Part shown: in pieces, positions 30,946-40,282 of the stretch | How the letters are laid out: each line of letters starts with the position of its first letter | How positions within the stretch are numbered: position 1 is the stretch's first letter | DNA from: Pseudomonas bubulae | Lineage (GTDB): Bacteria > Pseudomonadota > Gammaproteobacteria > Pseudomonadales > Pseudomonadaceae | Length of the DNA: 64,000 bases | Assembly (NCBI RefSeq): GCF_900618535.1 | Contig: NZ_UYJA01000002.1 | Location: 124,001 to 188,000 of the forward strand | Direction of reading: 5' to 3' | Program-made: the position numbers and the translations under genes | Notes under the pieces: model-generated | Told to the model about the DNA's origin: nothing | The model's input: only the letters and a program-made list of their open reading frames with translations | The model's database searches: none

Positions 30946-31578
30946 ATGTCTCGTCCCGCCCCACGCCGCCCGGCCTCGAAAACCCCCACCGCGCCAGCTG
31001 CCAATCGCCGCGTGGCCAAAGCGCCGCCGTCTGATCCCAAGCTGTACCTGTTCAATAAACCCTTCGATGTGCTGACCCAGTTCAGCGACGAAGGCGGGCG
31101 CGCCACGCTCAAGGACTTTATCCCGATTCCGGGCATCTACCCGGCCGGGCGGCTGGACAGGGACAGTGAAGGTTTGCTGCTGTTGACCAATGATGGCCAG
31201 CTGCAGGCGCGGATTGCCGATCCCAAGCACAAGTTGCCCAAGACCTACTGGGTGCAAGTCGAGGGCGAGCCCACTGAGGAGCAACTGCAGCAGTTGCGCG
31301 ATGGTGTCGAGCTCAATGATGGCAAGACCCTGCCTGCCGAAGCGCGTGCCCTGGACGAGCCGCACCTATGGCCGCGCAACCCGCCGGTACGCTTTCGCAA
31401 AAGTATCCCGACCGCCTGGCTGGAACTAGTGATTCGTGAAGGTCGCAACCGTCAGGTGCGGCGCATGACCGCGGCAGTGGGCTTGCCGACCTTGCGCCTG
31501 GTGCGGGTACGCATTGGTGACTGGAGCATTGAAGGGCTGGAGCAGGGGCAGTACCGGGAAGTTCCGGCGCGGCTATAG
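30946..31578 (+). CDS. rluE: 23S rRNA pseudouridine synthase, RluE type
   Basis: 210 residues. RsuA-family fold without an S4 domain: basic N-terminal tail, [15 protein letters not shown], then catalytic Asp in [26 protein letters not shown], and [18 protein letters not shown]. RluE modifies U2457 of 23S rRNA. Its 3' end overlaps the convergent DUF2788 gene by six bases. Confidence 0.9.
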   Translation: MSRPAPRRPASKTPTAPAANRRVAKAPPSDPKLYLFNKPFDVLTQFSDEGGRATLKDFIPIPGIYPAGRLDRDSEGLLLLTNDGQLQARIADPKHKLPKTYWVQVEGEPTEEQLQQLRDGVELNDGKTLPAEARALDEPHLWPRNPPVRFRKSIPTAWLELVIREGRNRQVRRMTAAVGLPTLRLVRVRIGDWSIEGLEQGQYREVPARL

Positions 31579-31782
31579 GGCTCCGGATTCGATCAGGCCG
31601 ATGACCACGCTTTTGATGATAAACGCGGCAACGCCCAGGCCGAGGACGAAAAACAGGATCATGGAGCCGAAGCGTCCAGCTTTGGACTTCTTCGCCAGAT
31701 CCCAGACGATAAAGGCCATGAAAATGATCAGCACGCTGACCAGAATCGTCATCATCCATTCTTCAAGTACGGCAGGATCCAT
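31573..31782 (-). CDS. DUF2788 small membrane protein
   Basis: 69 residues from ATG 31782 ([24 protein letters not shown]). Two transmembrane helices flank a short basic cytoplasmic loop ([12 protein letters not shown]). Conserved in Pseudomonas; function unknown. Longer upstream readings in this frame pass through repeat DNA and are rejected. Confidence 0.85.
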   Translation of the reverse strand: MDPAVLEEWMMTILVSVLIIFMAFIVWDLAKKSKAGRFGSMILFFVLGLGVAAFIIKSVVIGLIESGAL

Positions 31783-31881
31783 CGGTATTCTCCGGCGATA
31801 TCGTGGGAAAAAGCCGTAGGAGTATACGCCAGGGAAGTGTGGGGATATTGATCTGGGTAGTGAGAGGATGTCGCTACACCC

Positions 31882-32025
31882 GTAGCAGCTGCTGAAGGCA
31901 CGAAGCTGCGTTCGATTGTGAAGCAATCGCAAGATCAGAGTGCGCGTTACAACTGAAGAATCGCGTGGGCTGATTTTACGACTGCTTCGCAGCCGAACGC
32001 AGCCTTCGTTCCTCGGCAGCTGCAG
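31882..32025. repeat. Long imperfect inverted repeat
   Basis: The left arm 31882-31938 (gtagcagctgctgaaggcac...) is matched by the right arm about 31970-32025 (...cctcggcagctgcag), roughly 55 bases each with several mismatches, around a 30-base centre. The two arms could form one large cruciform. It is a mobile-repeat class different from the REPs next to it. Confidence 0.75.
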
Positions 32026-32037
32026 GAACACTGCAAC

Positions 32038-32090
32038 TGTGGGAGCGAGCCTGCTCGCGAAGGTCGTTCGCGAGCAGGCTCGCTCCCACA
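32038..32090. repeat. Compact REP palindrome
   Basis: tgtgggagcgagcctgctcgcg pairs perfectly with cgcgagcaggctcgctcccaca around a nine-base centre. A tight version of the REP doublets upstream. It is the last REP-type repeat seen before the island. Confidence 0.9.
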
Positions 32091-32131
32091 ATAGGGCTTG
32101 ACCTGCAACAGAGTATCTACAGGTTCTATTT

Positions 32132-32611
32132 TTACGTGCGCAAATGGGTCAGCGGCAGCTCGGTGCTGTTGAGCACCTGATTGAGCACAAAGCTCGAACG
32201 CACGCTGGTTACGCCTTCGATACGGGTCAATTCACCTAACAGCAGCTTCTGGTAGTGGTCCATGTCGGCAACCACCACTTTCAGTTGGTAGTCGGCGTCC
32301 ATGCCGGTCACCAGGCTGCATTCCAGCACCTGCGGCAGGGCGCGGATGCAGGCTTCGAAGTTCTCGAAACGCTCTGGTGTATGTCGGTCCATTCCGATAA
32401 GCACGTAGGCTGTAAGGCTCAAGCCCAGCAGTTTGCGGTCGAGCAGCGCCACCTGACGGCTGATGTAGCCGTCATCCTCAAGCTGTTTAACGCGGCGCGA
32501 GCAAGGAGATGGCGACAGGCCAATACGTTCGGCCAGTTCCTGGTTAGAGATGCGTGCGTCACGCTGCAATTCCGCCAAAATGCTCAGGTCATACCGGTCG
32601 AGTTTGCTCAC
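32132..32611 (-). CDS. Lrp/AsnC-family transcriptional regulator
   Basis: About 159 residues. The preferred start is GTG at 32611 (SKLDRYDLSILAELQRD), which has AAGGG seven bases upstream; ATG 32629 adds six residues. HTH_AsnC: DARISNQELAERIGLSPSPCSRRVKQLEDDGYI. The C-terminal RAM ligand-binding domain includes LECSLVTGMDADYQLKVVV and VTSVRSSFVLNQV. Likely senses an amino acid; the target is unknown. The divergent region holds a candidate small RNA gene. Confidence 0.9.
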   Translation of the reverse strand: MSKLDRYDLSILAELQRDARISNQELAERIGLSPSPCSRRVKQLEDDGYISRQVALLDRKLLGLSLTAYVLIGMDRHTPERFENFEACIRALPQVLECSLVTGMDADYQLKVVVADMDHYQKLLLGELTRIEGVTSVRSSFVLNQVLNSTELPLTHLRT

Positions 32612-32754
32612 GAAGTTACCCTTTGTCATAACTATTGCGTGAAAGTATCCACCTTAAGTCAAAAATTGCGCAAGTAATGTTTTATCGAGCAATCTTCGCA
32701 ATCGCCTGCCGCGGCCAAACGCCTATTCTTTAAACCAGAATCACTGCCCGGACA

Positions 32755-32926
32755 TAGAGTCCACTGCGGCCCGCCGAATCAGGCCAGCCGCGGCCGCCAA
32801 CCCCACAGGGTTGCCCCGGCCCCCGGGCTACGCACTGTCCAGAAGACGGAGCGAGGTGAGCCAACATCACAAGTGTTGAGCCAGGACAGAAAATTCAAGG
32901 GGCGACCGACGGGTCGCCCTTTTTTC
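32755..32926 (+). ncRNA. Candidate structured small RNA
   Basis: A non-coding, very GC-rich stretch between lrp and the DUF6515 gene: nested complementary blocks (gcggcccgccg, gccgcggccgc, cccacagggttg, ccccggcccccggg), then a less structured tail (gacggagcgaggtgagccaac), ending in the strong terminator at 32899-32926. No open frame is plausible. The start is a guess. It resembles conserved Pseudomonas sRNA genes in layout, but I cannot name the family. Confidence 0.55.
32899..32926 (+). terminator. Strong intrinsic terminator
   Basis: GGGCGACC-gacg-GGTCGCCC followed by TTTTTT. It lies 100 bases before the next gene with no coding sequence ahead of it, so it most likely ends the candidate sRNA. 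Confidence 0.85.
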
Positions 32927-33026
32927 GTCTGGCAAAAAATAAGTTGCGTTATGCACTGCCTGGCGTAGAACCGCTTCCTGAAACCCCAGTCTTATCTATA
33001 AGCCCTGTCCTTCAGTGAGAAACAGC

Positions 33027-33863
33027 ATGAAATCGCGTATCTGGCGTTTGGCTACAGTTGGCGTGCTCTTTGTGAGCGTCAGCGGCCAGGTGTTGGCCGA
33101 TGAGCGTGGTGATGGCGGCTGGCAAGGTCGGCCACAGGGTGCAGACAATCATCAGCCGCGGCCGAATCAACAAGGTAATAACCTGCCGATCCAGCCGCGC
33201 CCCGACAGGGTTCAGCAGACTCAGTCGCCGAACCGGGGCGGCAATCAGAATTGGTATGGCGGCGGTTACGCTCCTGGCCCGAATAACCGTCATCCCAACG
33301 ACCAGCGCTGGGCCGGTCGCCCGTCCGGGCATGGCAATGGCTGGGGCCCGGGGCCGCAATATCGCCCGGGTAATGTGGTAGAGCGCTTCCCCGGTCAGCA
33401 CTGGCAAGTGCCGTATCGCGGCCAGAATTACTACTTTTCAGGCGGCTACTGGTATCGCCCTCAAGGCCCGCGTTACATCGTGGTGCAGCCGCCTTATGGA
33501 CTGCGCGTAGGGTTTTTGCCTGATTACGCTAGGGAAGTGTGGTTTGGCAGTACCTTGATGTTTCTCGCGGCGGGGGCGTATTACGCCTATCAACCTGCAA
33601 CTCGCGATTACATAGTGGTCCAGCCGCCGACGGTCTACCAACAGCCCGCGAGCAACAACTATGAGATGGTGGCTTACCCGATGAACGGTCAAAGCCCGGC
33701 CCAAATCGGTCAGGACCGTTATGACTGCTATCGCTGGGCTGTGGAGCAAAGCGGCTTCGACCCTGCCAAGGCGACATACGCCCCAGCGGCGCAAGTGGTG
33801 CAAGCCTATCGGCAGGCGCAGGGCAGTTGCCTGAGCAGTCGTGGTTATCAAGTGACGTATTGA
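33027..33863 (+). CDS. DUF6515-like exported protein
   Basis: 278 residues from ATG 33027 (MKSRIWRLATVGVLFVSVSGQVLADE), with a signal peptide. Residues 30-120 are low-complexity, rich in Gly, Asn, Gln, Pro and Arg. The C-terminal half has GQNYYFSGGYWYRPQGPRY, a hydrophobic segment (STLMFLAAGAYYAY) and a conserved ending (GQDRYDCYRWAVEQSGFDPAKA). Probably envelope-located; function unknown. Confidence 0.8.
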   Translation: MKSRIWRLATVGVLFVSVSGQVLADERGDGGWQGRPQGADNHQPRPNQQGNNLPIQPRPDRVQQTQSPNRGGNQNWYGGGYAPGPNNRHPNDQRWAGRPSGHGNGWGPGPQYRPGNVVERFPGQHWQVPYRGQNYYFSGGYWYRPQGPRYIVVQPPYGLRVGFLPDYAREVWFGSTLMFLAAGAYYAYQPATRDYIVVQPPTVYQQPASNNYEMVAYPMNGQSPAQIGQDRYDCYRWAVEQSGFDPAKATYAPAAQVVQAYRQAQGSCLSSRGYQVTY

Positions 33864-33874
33864 TCTGAAGCCTG

Positions 33875-34777
33875 CTACGGAGCCTTGCTCAGCCTCGGTT
33901 TGACCACTTCCTTCGGGTCTGCATGCACCAGTACTTCGGCCCGCGGATAGACCTGTTCAATGGCTTCAGCCGCGCGGTCACAGATGCTATGGGCTGCGGA
34001 CAACGTCAGTTCACCCGGCAGCTCCAGGTGAAACTGCACAAACCAGGTATTGCCCGAGATCCGTGTGCGCAGGTCGTGGGCGCCGAGCACGCCGGGCACG
34101 CTGCAGGCCAGATTCAGCATGTTTTCACTGACATCCGTGGGTAACTCCTGATCCATCAACACGGCAAAACTCTCACGGGCGATCTGCAGTGCGCTCCACA
34201 GGATATACACCGCAATCCCCAGGCCAAACCAGGCGTCCAGCTGCGGGAAACCTACACTGGCCAGCACCAGCGCCAGCAAAATACTGCCATTGAGCATCAG
34301 GTCCGAGCGGTAATGCAGCGAGTCGGCGCGCACCGCGTTGGACCCCGTGGCCTTGATCACCCGGTGTTGCAGCACCAGCAGTGCCACGGTCATCAGCAAC
34401 GAAAAGACAATGACGCCAATTCCGATCCACGGTGCGCCTACCGGCTCCGGGTTTTTCAGCCGTTCCACTGCCTGAAAGGCAATCAGCACTGCACTCACGC
34501 CAATAAACAGCGCTTGCGCCATGCCCGCCAGGGACTCGGCTTTTCCGTGACCATATCGGTGATCCTCATCGGCGGGACGCAGCGCGTAATGCACGGCCAG
34601 CAAATTGAGAAACGAAGTTACGCCATCGAGCAGCGAGTCGGTCAGGCCGGCGAGCATGCTGATCGAACCACTGAGCCACCACGCGATGGCCTTGGTTACG
34701 ATCAACAGGCTGGCCACCGCCACTGATGCGCGGGTAGCCAGACGTAACAGGCGGGCGTGTTCCGGGCTGCTGGTCAT
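33875..34777 (-). CDS. Cation diffusion facilitator (FieF-like)
   Basis: 300 residues. A divalent-cation/proton antiporter exporting Fe, Zn or similar ions. Six membrane helices; metal-site motifs LAGLTDSLLDGVTSF and RYGHGKAESLAGMAQ with the FieF-like DxxxD and HxxxD pattern. The cytoplasmic C-terminal domain ends with HLELPGELTLSAAHSICDRAA. This is the resident chromosomal CDF, unrelated to the czcD in the island. Confidence 0.9.
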   Translation of the reverse strand: MTSSPEHARLLRLATRASVAVASLLIVTKAIAWWLSGSISMLAGLTDSLLDGVTSFLNLLAVHYALRPADEDHRYGHGKAESLAGMAQALFIGVSAVLIAFQAVERLKNPEPVGAPWIGIGVIVFSLLMTVALLVLQHRVIKATGSNAVRADSLHYRSDLMLNGSILLALVLASVGFPQLDAWFGLGIAVYILWSALQIARESFAVLMDQELPTDVSENMLNLACSVPGVLGAHDLRTRISGNTWFVQFHLELPGELTLSAAHSICDRAAEAIEQVYPRAEVLVHADPKEVVKPRLSKAP

Positions 34778-34806
34778 GGTGCTTTCCTGATGAATGATGA
34801 CGTGCT

Positions 34807-35226
34807 TCAGGCTGCTGGCTGCAAGCCATACATAGCCAGTTGCTGGGCACTGCCCCGGTGCTGGATCAGGCGTGGATCGTTCAGCGGGAAGCTGCGGCCC
34901 AGTTCGCTTTCAAGGATGGCCTGGAGCTTGGCGTTATCCACCTTGCCGTCTGCGCCGATGGCTTCGCGCAGTTTTTCCGGGGCGATTTGTGCGGTCTTGC
35001 CCGGCGGGAAATAAATTGCGCCGGTGGCGAAGTCGACACCGAAGGCGATCAGCCCCGGGATCACATAAAACAGCAGGCCCACGGCATCCAGTACGACGAT
35101 CATGGGGTCGATCTTGCCGTCGATCTGGCCGCGGCGGTCTGGAAAGAAAATACTGCCGCAAGCAGTCAATTGGGTGAACAGTGCCGCAACCACGACACCG
35201 CCGATTACTCGCGAAGGCATACGCAT
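34807..35226 (-). CDS. YceK/YidQ-like lipoprotein
   Basis: 139 residues from ATG 35226 ([25 protein letters not shown]). The lipobox is LTAC. A short membrane-prone stretch ([31 protein letters not shown]) matches YceK-type envelope lipoproteins. Some annotations label such genes as polynucleotide phosphorylase; nothing in the sequence supports that. It is divergent from hrpB. Confidence 0.75.
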   Translation of the reverse strand: MRMPSRVIGGVVVAALFTQLTACGSIFFPDRRGQIDGKIDPMIVVLDAVGLLFYVIPGLIAFGVDFATGAIYFPPGKTAQIAPEKLREAIGADGKVDNAKLQAILESELGRSFPLNDPRLIQHRGSAQQLAMYGLQPAA

Positions 35227-35305
35227 ACTTAAAACCTCAAACATGTTCAAAGGACTGGATCATTACTGTTCGCCGTTATACTCGCCGCTCTGTTCTGGAG
35301 CCACC

Positions 35306-35776
35306 ATGATTTCTTTGCCGATTGATGAAGTTTTACCTGCACTGCGCCTGGCCCTGGCCGAGCGCCATGAAACCGTGCTCGAAGCGCCGCCCGGCGCCGG
35401 TAAAACCACCCGTGTGCCGCTGGCCCTGCTCAACGAGCCCTGGCTGGCCGGGCAGAAGATCCTGATGCTCGAACCCCGGCGCCTGGCGGCCCGTGCGGCG
35501 GCCGAGCGGCTGGCCAGTGAACTGGGTGAAAAAGTCGGCGAAACCGTAGGTTACCGTATACGCCTCGACAGCAAGGTCGGCCCCAACACCCGTATCGAAG
35601 TGGTCACCGAGGGCATCCTTACTCGACGTCTGCAGCACGATCCGTCGCTGGAAGGGGTGGGCCTGCTGATTTTTGACGAATTCCATGATTTGCTGATTGG
35701 TTCGCTTTTAGGCATTTTCTTGTCAGGCTTTAAAGGCAACGCCCACAAGGCGTTGCCTGCTTTTGCTCTTGCTTGA
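35306..35776 (+). pseudogene. hrpB: Resident hrpB, truncated inside helicase motif II
   Basis: Starts at ATG 35306 ([16 protein letters not shown]) with host-like codon use. Walker A ([15 protein letters not shown]), motif Ia ([15 protein letters not shown]) and the VTEGIL motif are intact. Homology stops after LLIFDEFH, about residue 127, at base 35686; about 30 unrelated codons follow to a stop at 35776. In P. aeruginosa hrpB occupies this same position, so this is the ancestral gene, cut by the island boundary. The rest of it should lie beyond the right edge of the window if the island is a simple insertion. Confidence 0.88.
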
Positions 35777-35800
35777 AAGTCAAAGCCCACAAGGCTTTGA
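35734..35800. repeat. Two adjacent stem-loops with identical CACAA loops at the island edge
   Basis: AGGCAACGCC-cacaa-GGCGTTGCCT (35734-35758) and TCAAAGCC-cacaa-GGCTTTGA (35780-35800). Different stems, same loop and same inner GCC/GGC pairs, 50-100 bases inside the hrpB junction. They may be recognition or regulatory elements of the island end. Confidence 0.6.
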
Positions 35801-35864
<64 letters not shown>

Positions 35865-36002
35865 TTTGCCCTTGCTTCCGCTCTCGCTATTCCTATCTAT
35901 AAATCGTGCGCTTAGGTAGCTCACTGATCCTGACTGGCACTATCAAGTCTAAATCATCACTCAACGCCCAGCGTATACTGCTTCCCTGATTTGGGAGCCT
36001 TG

Positions 36003-38525
36003 ATGATTTCTCTACCTATTGACCTCGTATTGCCAGAGCTAAGAGACGCCCTGGCCAACCGCAATGAAGTGATCCTTGAAGCGCCACCTGGTGCGGGTAA
36101 GACCACCCGAGTGCCTCTGGCGTTGCTGAACGAACCTTGGCTTGGTGGCCAGAAGATCATCATGCTTGAGCCCCGTCGATTGGCTGCTCGGGCTGCTGCT
36201 GAGCGATTAGCGAGTGAATTAGGTGAGAAGGTTGGCGAGACGGTCGGATACCGCATTCGCCTTGAAAGCAAGGTAGGGCCGCGCACCCAGATCGAAGTGG
36301 TCACCGAAGGTATCCTGGCTCGCCGTCTCCAGGATGACCCTGCGCTGGATGGTGTGGGAGTGGTCATCTTCGATGAGTACCACCTGCGAAACCTCGACTC
36401 CGACCTTGCTTTGGCCCTTTGCCTGAGTGGTCGCGAACTGCTGCGCGATGAGCCTCCGCTGAAACTGCTTCTGATGTCCGCAACACTTGAAGGTGCTCGC
36501 CTTTCAAAGGTACTGAATGATGCGCCTGTCGTCACTAGTGAGGGGCGGATGTATCCGGTCTCAACGGTTTGGGGCAGTCCTTATCAGCCGAGCGAGCGAA
36601 TCGATGCGCGAGTAACGGACACCTGCTTGGCAGCCATCAACGAGCAGTCTGGAAGCGTTCTGGTTTTCCTTCCTGGACAGGCCGAGATTCGGCGGGTGGC
36701 AGAGACCCTCAAAGAGCAACTGAGCAACCGCCCAGAGGTGATCGTATGCCCGCTGTACGGAGATCTCGACCTGAACGCACAGCGTGCTGCGATAGACCCT
36801 GCACCAAAAGGCTCCCGAAAAATCGTGCTGGCCACGAACATCGCCGAGACCAGTTTGACCATCGAAGGGGTGAGGGTAGTGGTGGATAGTGGTCTTGAGC
36901 GAGTACCGAAGTTCGATCCTCGCAGTGGGATGACCCGACTCGACACACAGCGTATCTCGAAGGCCAGTGCAACTCAGCGTGCGGGGCGGGCAGGGCGTTT
37001 GGAGCCAGGTGTCTGCTATCGCCTGTGGTCGGAGTCCCAGCACGAGCAAGTGGCTGGTTACAGCACCCCTGAGATCCTGCAGGCGGATCTTGCAGCCCTG
37101 GCTCTCCAGTTAGCCCTGTGGGGAATGAAGCCGGAGGAAATGACCTGGCTCGACCAACCTCCAACAGCTCCCTTCGCTCAAGCCAGAAACCTGCTGAAGC
37201 GACTGGGCGCACTAGACGATTCTGGGCAGCTCACACAACACGGATCAGCCATGAGCGAGCTTCCAGCGCATCCACGGATCGCTCACATGCTCATCAAAGG
37301 CAACGCGATGGGGCTGGATGACCTGGCGTGCAACATCGCGGCGCTATTGGGTGAGAAGGACATCTTGCGTGGAGCTGGCGCCGATCTTCATACCAGGCTG
37401 AATGGCTTATCAGGCGAGCAACATTCACGTCGAGGTAGTGGCTCCTTCCAGCGGGTGAAACAGTCAGCTCGGCAGTATCGATCCATATTACGTGGAAGGG
37501 CCTCCAGCCCTATCAGCGAGCCCGATCACCCACGATGGGTAGGGTGCTTACTGGCGTTCGCCTATCCCGACAGGATCGGCCTCCAGAGACGTGCAAGTGC
37601 ATCTGAATACCGTCTCTCCAATGGGAGGGCTGCTGTGTTTTCAGAGCCCGATGCTCTCACTAAATATGAGTGGCTAGTAGTGGCTGACCTGGGTAGCCGG
37701 CAAGGTCAGCGCGAGGAGCGGATCTACCTGGCGAGCGATCTCGATTCGGCTTTGTTCGATGACGAGCTGGCTGACCTTGTAAGGTCAGTCGATGAGGTTG
37801 ACTGGGACGAGAGGGAGGGGGTACTCAAGGCTGAGCGGCAACTCAAGGTGGGGCAGTTGGTACTGTCCGCAACCCCTTTGCCAAGTCTTGATGAGCAAGC
37901 TCGTTCGCTAGCCTTGGTCAATCTGGTGAGGCGCAAGGGCATCGAGCTTCTGCCTTGGAACCCTGAGTTGCGCCAATGGCAGGCGCGGGTCAATCTGCTG
38001 CGTCAGTTGGATATCCAAAATGACCAAGCAGAAAGCAAGTGGCCTGATCTCAGCGATACCAACCTTCTGGACACGCTGGAAGAATGGCTCGCACCGTACC
38101 TGGGCAAAGTCTCGAGGCTCAGCCACTTCAGCCAACTGGATCTGTCATCGATTGTCAGGAATCTTCTGCCTTGGCCGCTTCCACAGGAACTAGAGACACA
38201 GGCACCTCAGACCATCCAGGTGCCATCTGGGTCGAATATCCGAATCGACTATTCGCATCATTCTCCGATATTGGCTGTAAGGCTGCAGGAGCTTTTTGGT
38301 CTGTCAGAAACACCTCGGATTGCCCAAGGTAAACAGCCCCTGACGTTGCATCTTTTGTCGCCGGCGCGGAGGCCTGTACAGGTTACCCAAGATCTAGCCA
38401 ATTTCTGGCGTAGCACCTACGTGGAAGTGAAGAAGGATCTTAAAGGCAGATACCCGAAACACTACTGGCCCGAAGATCCATTAGTGGCTGAGGCGACTGC
38501 CAAAGCCAAGCCCAGGAAGTCCTGA
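36003..38525 (+). CDS. hrpB: ATP-dependent helicase HrpB, complete diverged second copy
   Basis: 840 residues from ATG 36003. DEAH-box helicase domains are complete: [10 protein letters not shown], motif II as IFDEYH (Tyr for Phe), LMSATLEG, LATNIAETSLTIEGV and QRAGRAGR, then HA2 and the HrpB C-terminal domain (RYPKHYWPEDP). By eye about 85% identical to the resident copy over the first 127 residues, with clearly different DNA (ctacctattgacctcgtatt against ttgccgattgatgaagtttt). The upstream bases (gtatact...ttgggagcc) resemble those of the resident gene (gttatact...tctggagcc), so it probably carries its own promoter. It looks like an island-borne replacement. Confidence 0.9.
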   Translation: MISLPIDLVLPELRDALANRNEVILEAPPGAGKTTRVPLALLNEPWLGGQKIIMLEPRRLAARAAAERLASELGEKVGETVGYRIRLESKVGPRTQIEVVTEGILARRLQDDPALDGVGVVIFDEYHLRNLDSDLALALCLSGRELLRDEPPLKLLLMSATLEGARLSKVLNDAPVVTSEGRMYPVSTVWGSPYQPSERIDARVTDTCLAAINEQSGSVLVFLPGQAEIRRVAETLKEQLSNRPEVIVCPLYGDLDLNAQRAAIDPAPKGSRKIVLATNIAETSLTIEGVRVVVDSGLERVPKFDPRSGMTRLDTQRISKASATQRAGRAGRLEPGVCYRLWSESQHEQVAGYSTPEILQADLAALALQLALWGMKPEEMTWLDQPPTAPFAQARNLLKRLGALDDSGQLTQHGSAMSELPAHPRIAHMLIKGNAMGLDDLACNIAALLGEKDILRGAGADLHTRLNGLSGEQHSRRGSGSFQRVKQSARQYRSILRGRASSPISEPDHPRWVGCLLAFAYPDRIGLQRRASASEYRLSNGRAAVFSEPDALTKYEWLVVADLGSRQGQREERIYLASDLDSALFDDELADLVRSVDEVDWDEREGVLKAERQLKVGQLVLSATPLPSLDEQARSLALVNLVRRKGIELLPWNPELRQWQARVNLLRQLDIQNDQAESKWPDLSDTNLLDTLEEWLAPYLGKVSRLSHFSQLDLSSIVRNLLPWPLPQELETQAPQTIQVPSGSNIRIDYSHHSPILAVRLQELFGLSETPRIAQGKQPLTLHLLSPARRPVQVTQDLANFWRSTYVEVKKDLKGRYPKHYWPEDPLVAEATAKAKPRKS

Positions 38526-38662
38526 CTTTCGGGCCAAATCAGCCTCACGTTAAGCCCGCTTTTTCTCCTCACGTCGCAGGCAAAATAGCCTAAGGCCATT
38601 AGGCGTGGACGCCACATGTCTTTTCCCATAGCCTTGGGCATCAAAAATCATGGAAGTAGGTG

Positions 38663-40282
38663 ATGGACTCAAGCAATGCGGGGGGCGTAGCAGCCAAGCT
38701 TGGATTCTTGTATCAGGACTGTGCGGCGGCGCTTTTCGTAACCCAGATGCTACTCAACAAGAAGATCCAGGCTGTCAGATGCGAAGTTACAGACGACATC
38801 GATATCCTATACGATACTCATACTGAGTTCGTTCAAGTTAAGACTTCTGACAAGCCTCGCTGGTCTATTAGCACGGTTACAAGTCGTACTCGTGGAGCTG
38901 ATAAAAATCTTATTGCCAACAGTTCAATTGTACACAAGTCGATGCAGTGTGCATTCTCGCCTATTGAGAAATGCAAGTTTCGGATCTTATCTCCTAGAGA
39001 CTGCAAAGCGCCACTCGACTACTTAGAAATTGAGCTCTCAAAGCGAGACGGTAAGCCTGGCCGACAAAGCCTGATCGATGAGCTCGACGTAAAATTGCGA
39101 AAATATATTGCGCCAGCAGGCAATTCTATATCCGACTGGGTTGACTCGTGTTCGTGGGAGGTAATACCTAGCTTAAGGCAAATAGAACTTACAGGTCTTA
39201 GTAATATCAGAAATGCTGCCCTTAATCTGTATGGCGTAATTCTAAGTTCGGATTCAATGGTTGAAAGTATCTGGGTTAATATTTTAGTAGCTATGACTAA
39301 AATAAGTGCACTCGATAGGCGTGTGTACGTTGAAGATGACAAAACCTACCATAGAGATAATTTTCTTGCTTGGTTCAAGGCCGAGGTCTTGTTTTATGAT
39401 CGCGGAAATTCTCATTGCAAAGTTTATGTTCATCGCAAACTGCCAGATATCTTAATTCAACTTCAAGCGCCTTTTTTAAGTTCGATTCCAACCAGGAATG
39501 GGGTGGCCCTACATCAGCGTTATCAGATGGGGCAGTACCGCTATGAGCACATCGCCAAAAATATTTGTTGTTGGTTTGACGAGCTCCTGTTGAGACCAGG
39601 TGAAATTGCTGACTTCATCAGTTCGACTGCTACGGAAAAATACAAATTATTGAGGTCACGTCTCGCTGATAATGCCAGAGACCTTGAGCGGTTTCTTGGA
39701 AATGCATTGCTGCATTCGGTCATGAGGCTAAGACATAACAGTCAGCCTATTCCGGCTACCCTTTACCTTGATTCTAAAGATGAAATGCGGGTTTTTGAGA
39801 ATGTTCACATCGTACAGCGTGCTAAGGGGGGTGATGAGTTATGGCTTGGCATCAGCAAGTTAACAAAAGCCAAGACGTTATCACAGGTTTTAAATGATCT
39901 TAGAGATACACTGTACAATGATATTGTAAGCGGTCTGGACGGAGTTAGAGAAAAGGTTCTGGATGTTAAGGAGGACTCATATCTACTTAATCACGATATC
40001 GATGATATTCTAGATACCAGTAATTCGTTTGAAGATCATTTAGAACGCCTTCGATTTGTAATTTTTTTCGGCTATGAGTCAAGTTTTCTCACTATTCCTG
40101 AGACTAAAGGTCATGAGGCTGATCTGTACCAGGAAGCTTATGACCTCTTCGTTGATTTTATTTCCGATATCACCAAGAGTCCGGAATATTCACAATTTAA
40201 TTTCGAACTCTATCTCTATCCTGCCCCAAGCTTTGACGACTTATGTGGGTTGGTGGAAAAGAAAATGAGGGATGACATGTGA
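38663..40282 (+). CDS. Hachiman-like effector: Cap4/DUF4297-type nuclease fused to HamA-like C-terminal domain
   Basis: 539 residues. The N-terminus has the DUF4297 pattern: GGVAAKLGFLYQD, then EVTDDIDILYDTHTEFVQVKTS, an Asp...QxK arrangement of a PD-(D/E)xK nuclease (about residues 45-65). The last 170 residues resemble HamA_C (DUF1837): ENVHIVQRAKGGDELWLGISKL, a helix with NDLRDTLYNDI, RLRFVIFFGYES and FELYLYPAPSFDDL. Where HamA proteins carry the catalytic GExK, this reads GISK, so that site seems dead and the N-terminal domain would be the nuclease. The stop overlaps the helicase start (GTGA), a coupled pair. Base composition is lower in GC than the core genes. Assignment is from motifs only. 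Confidence 0.68.
   Translation: MDSSNAGGVAAKLGFLYQDCAAALFVTQMLLNKKIQAVRCEVTDDIDILYDTHTEFVQVKTSDKPRWSISTVTSRTRGADKNLIANSSIVHKSMQCAFSPIEKCKFRILSPRDCKAPLDYLEIELSKRDGKPGRQSLIDELDVKLRKYIAPAGNSISDWVDSCSWEVIPSLRQIELTGLSNIRNAALNLYGVILSSDSMVESIWVNILVAMTKISALDRRVYVEDDKTYHRDNFLAWFKAEVLFYDRGNSHCKVYVHRKLPDILIQLQAPFLSSIPTRNGVALHQRYQMGQYRYEHIAKNICCWFDELLLRPGEIADFISSTATEKYKLLRSRLADNARDLERFLGNALLHSVMRLRHNSQPIPATLYLDSKDEMRVFENVHIVQRAKGGDELWLGISKLTKAKTLSQVLNDLRDTLYNDIVSGLDGVREKVLDVKEDSYLLNHDIDDILDTSNSFEDHLERLRFVIFFGYESSFLTIPETKGHEADLYQEAYDLFVDFISDITKSPEYSQFNFELYLYPAPSFDDLCGLVEKKMRDDM

Noticed and set aside
34807..35226. Polynucleotide phosphorylase label for the lipoprotein gene
   Set aside because: No RNase PH, KH or S1 features; 139 residues with lipobox only.
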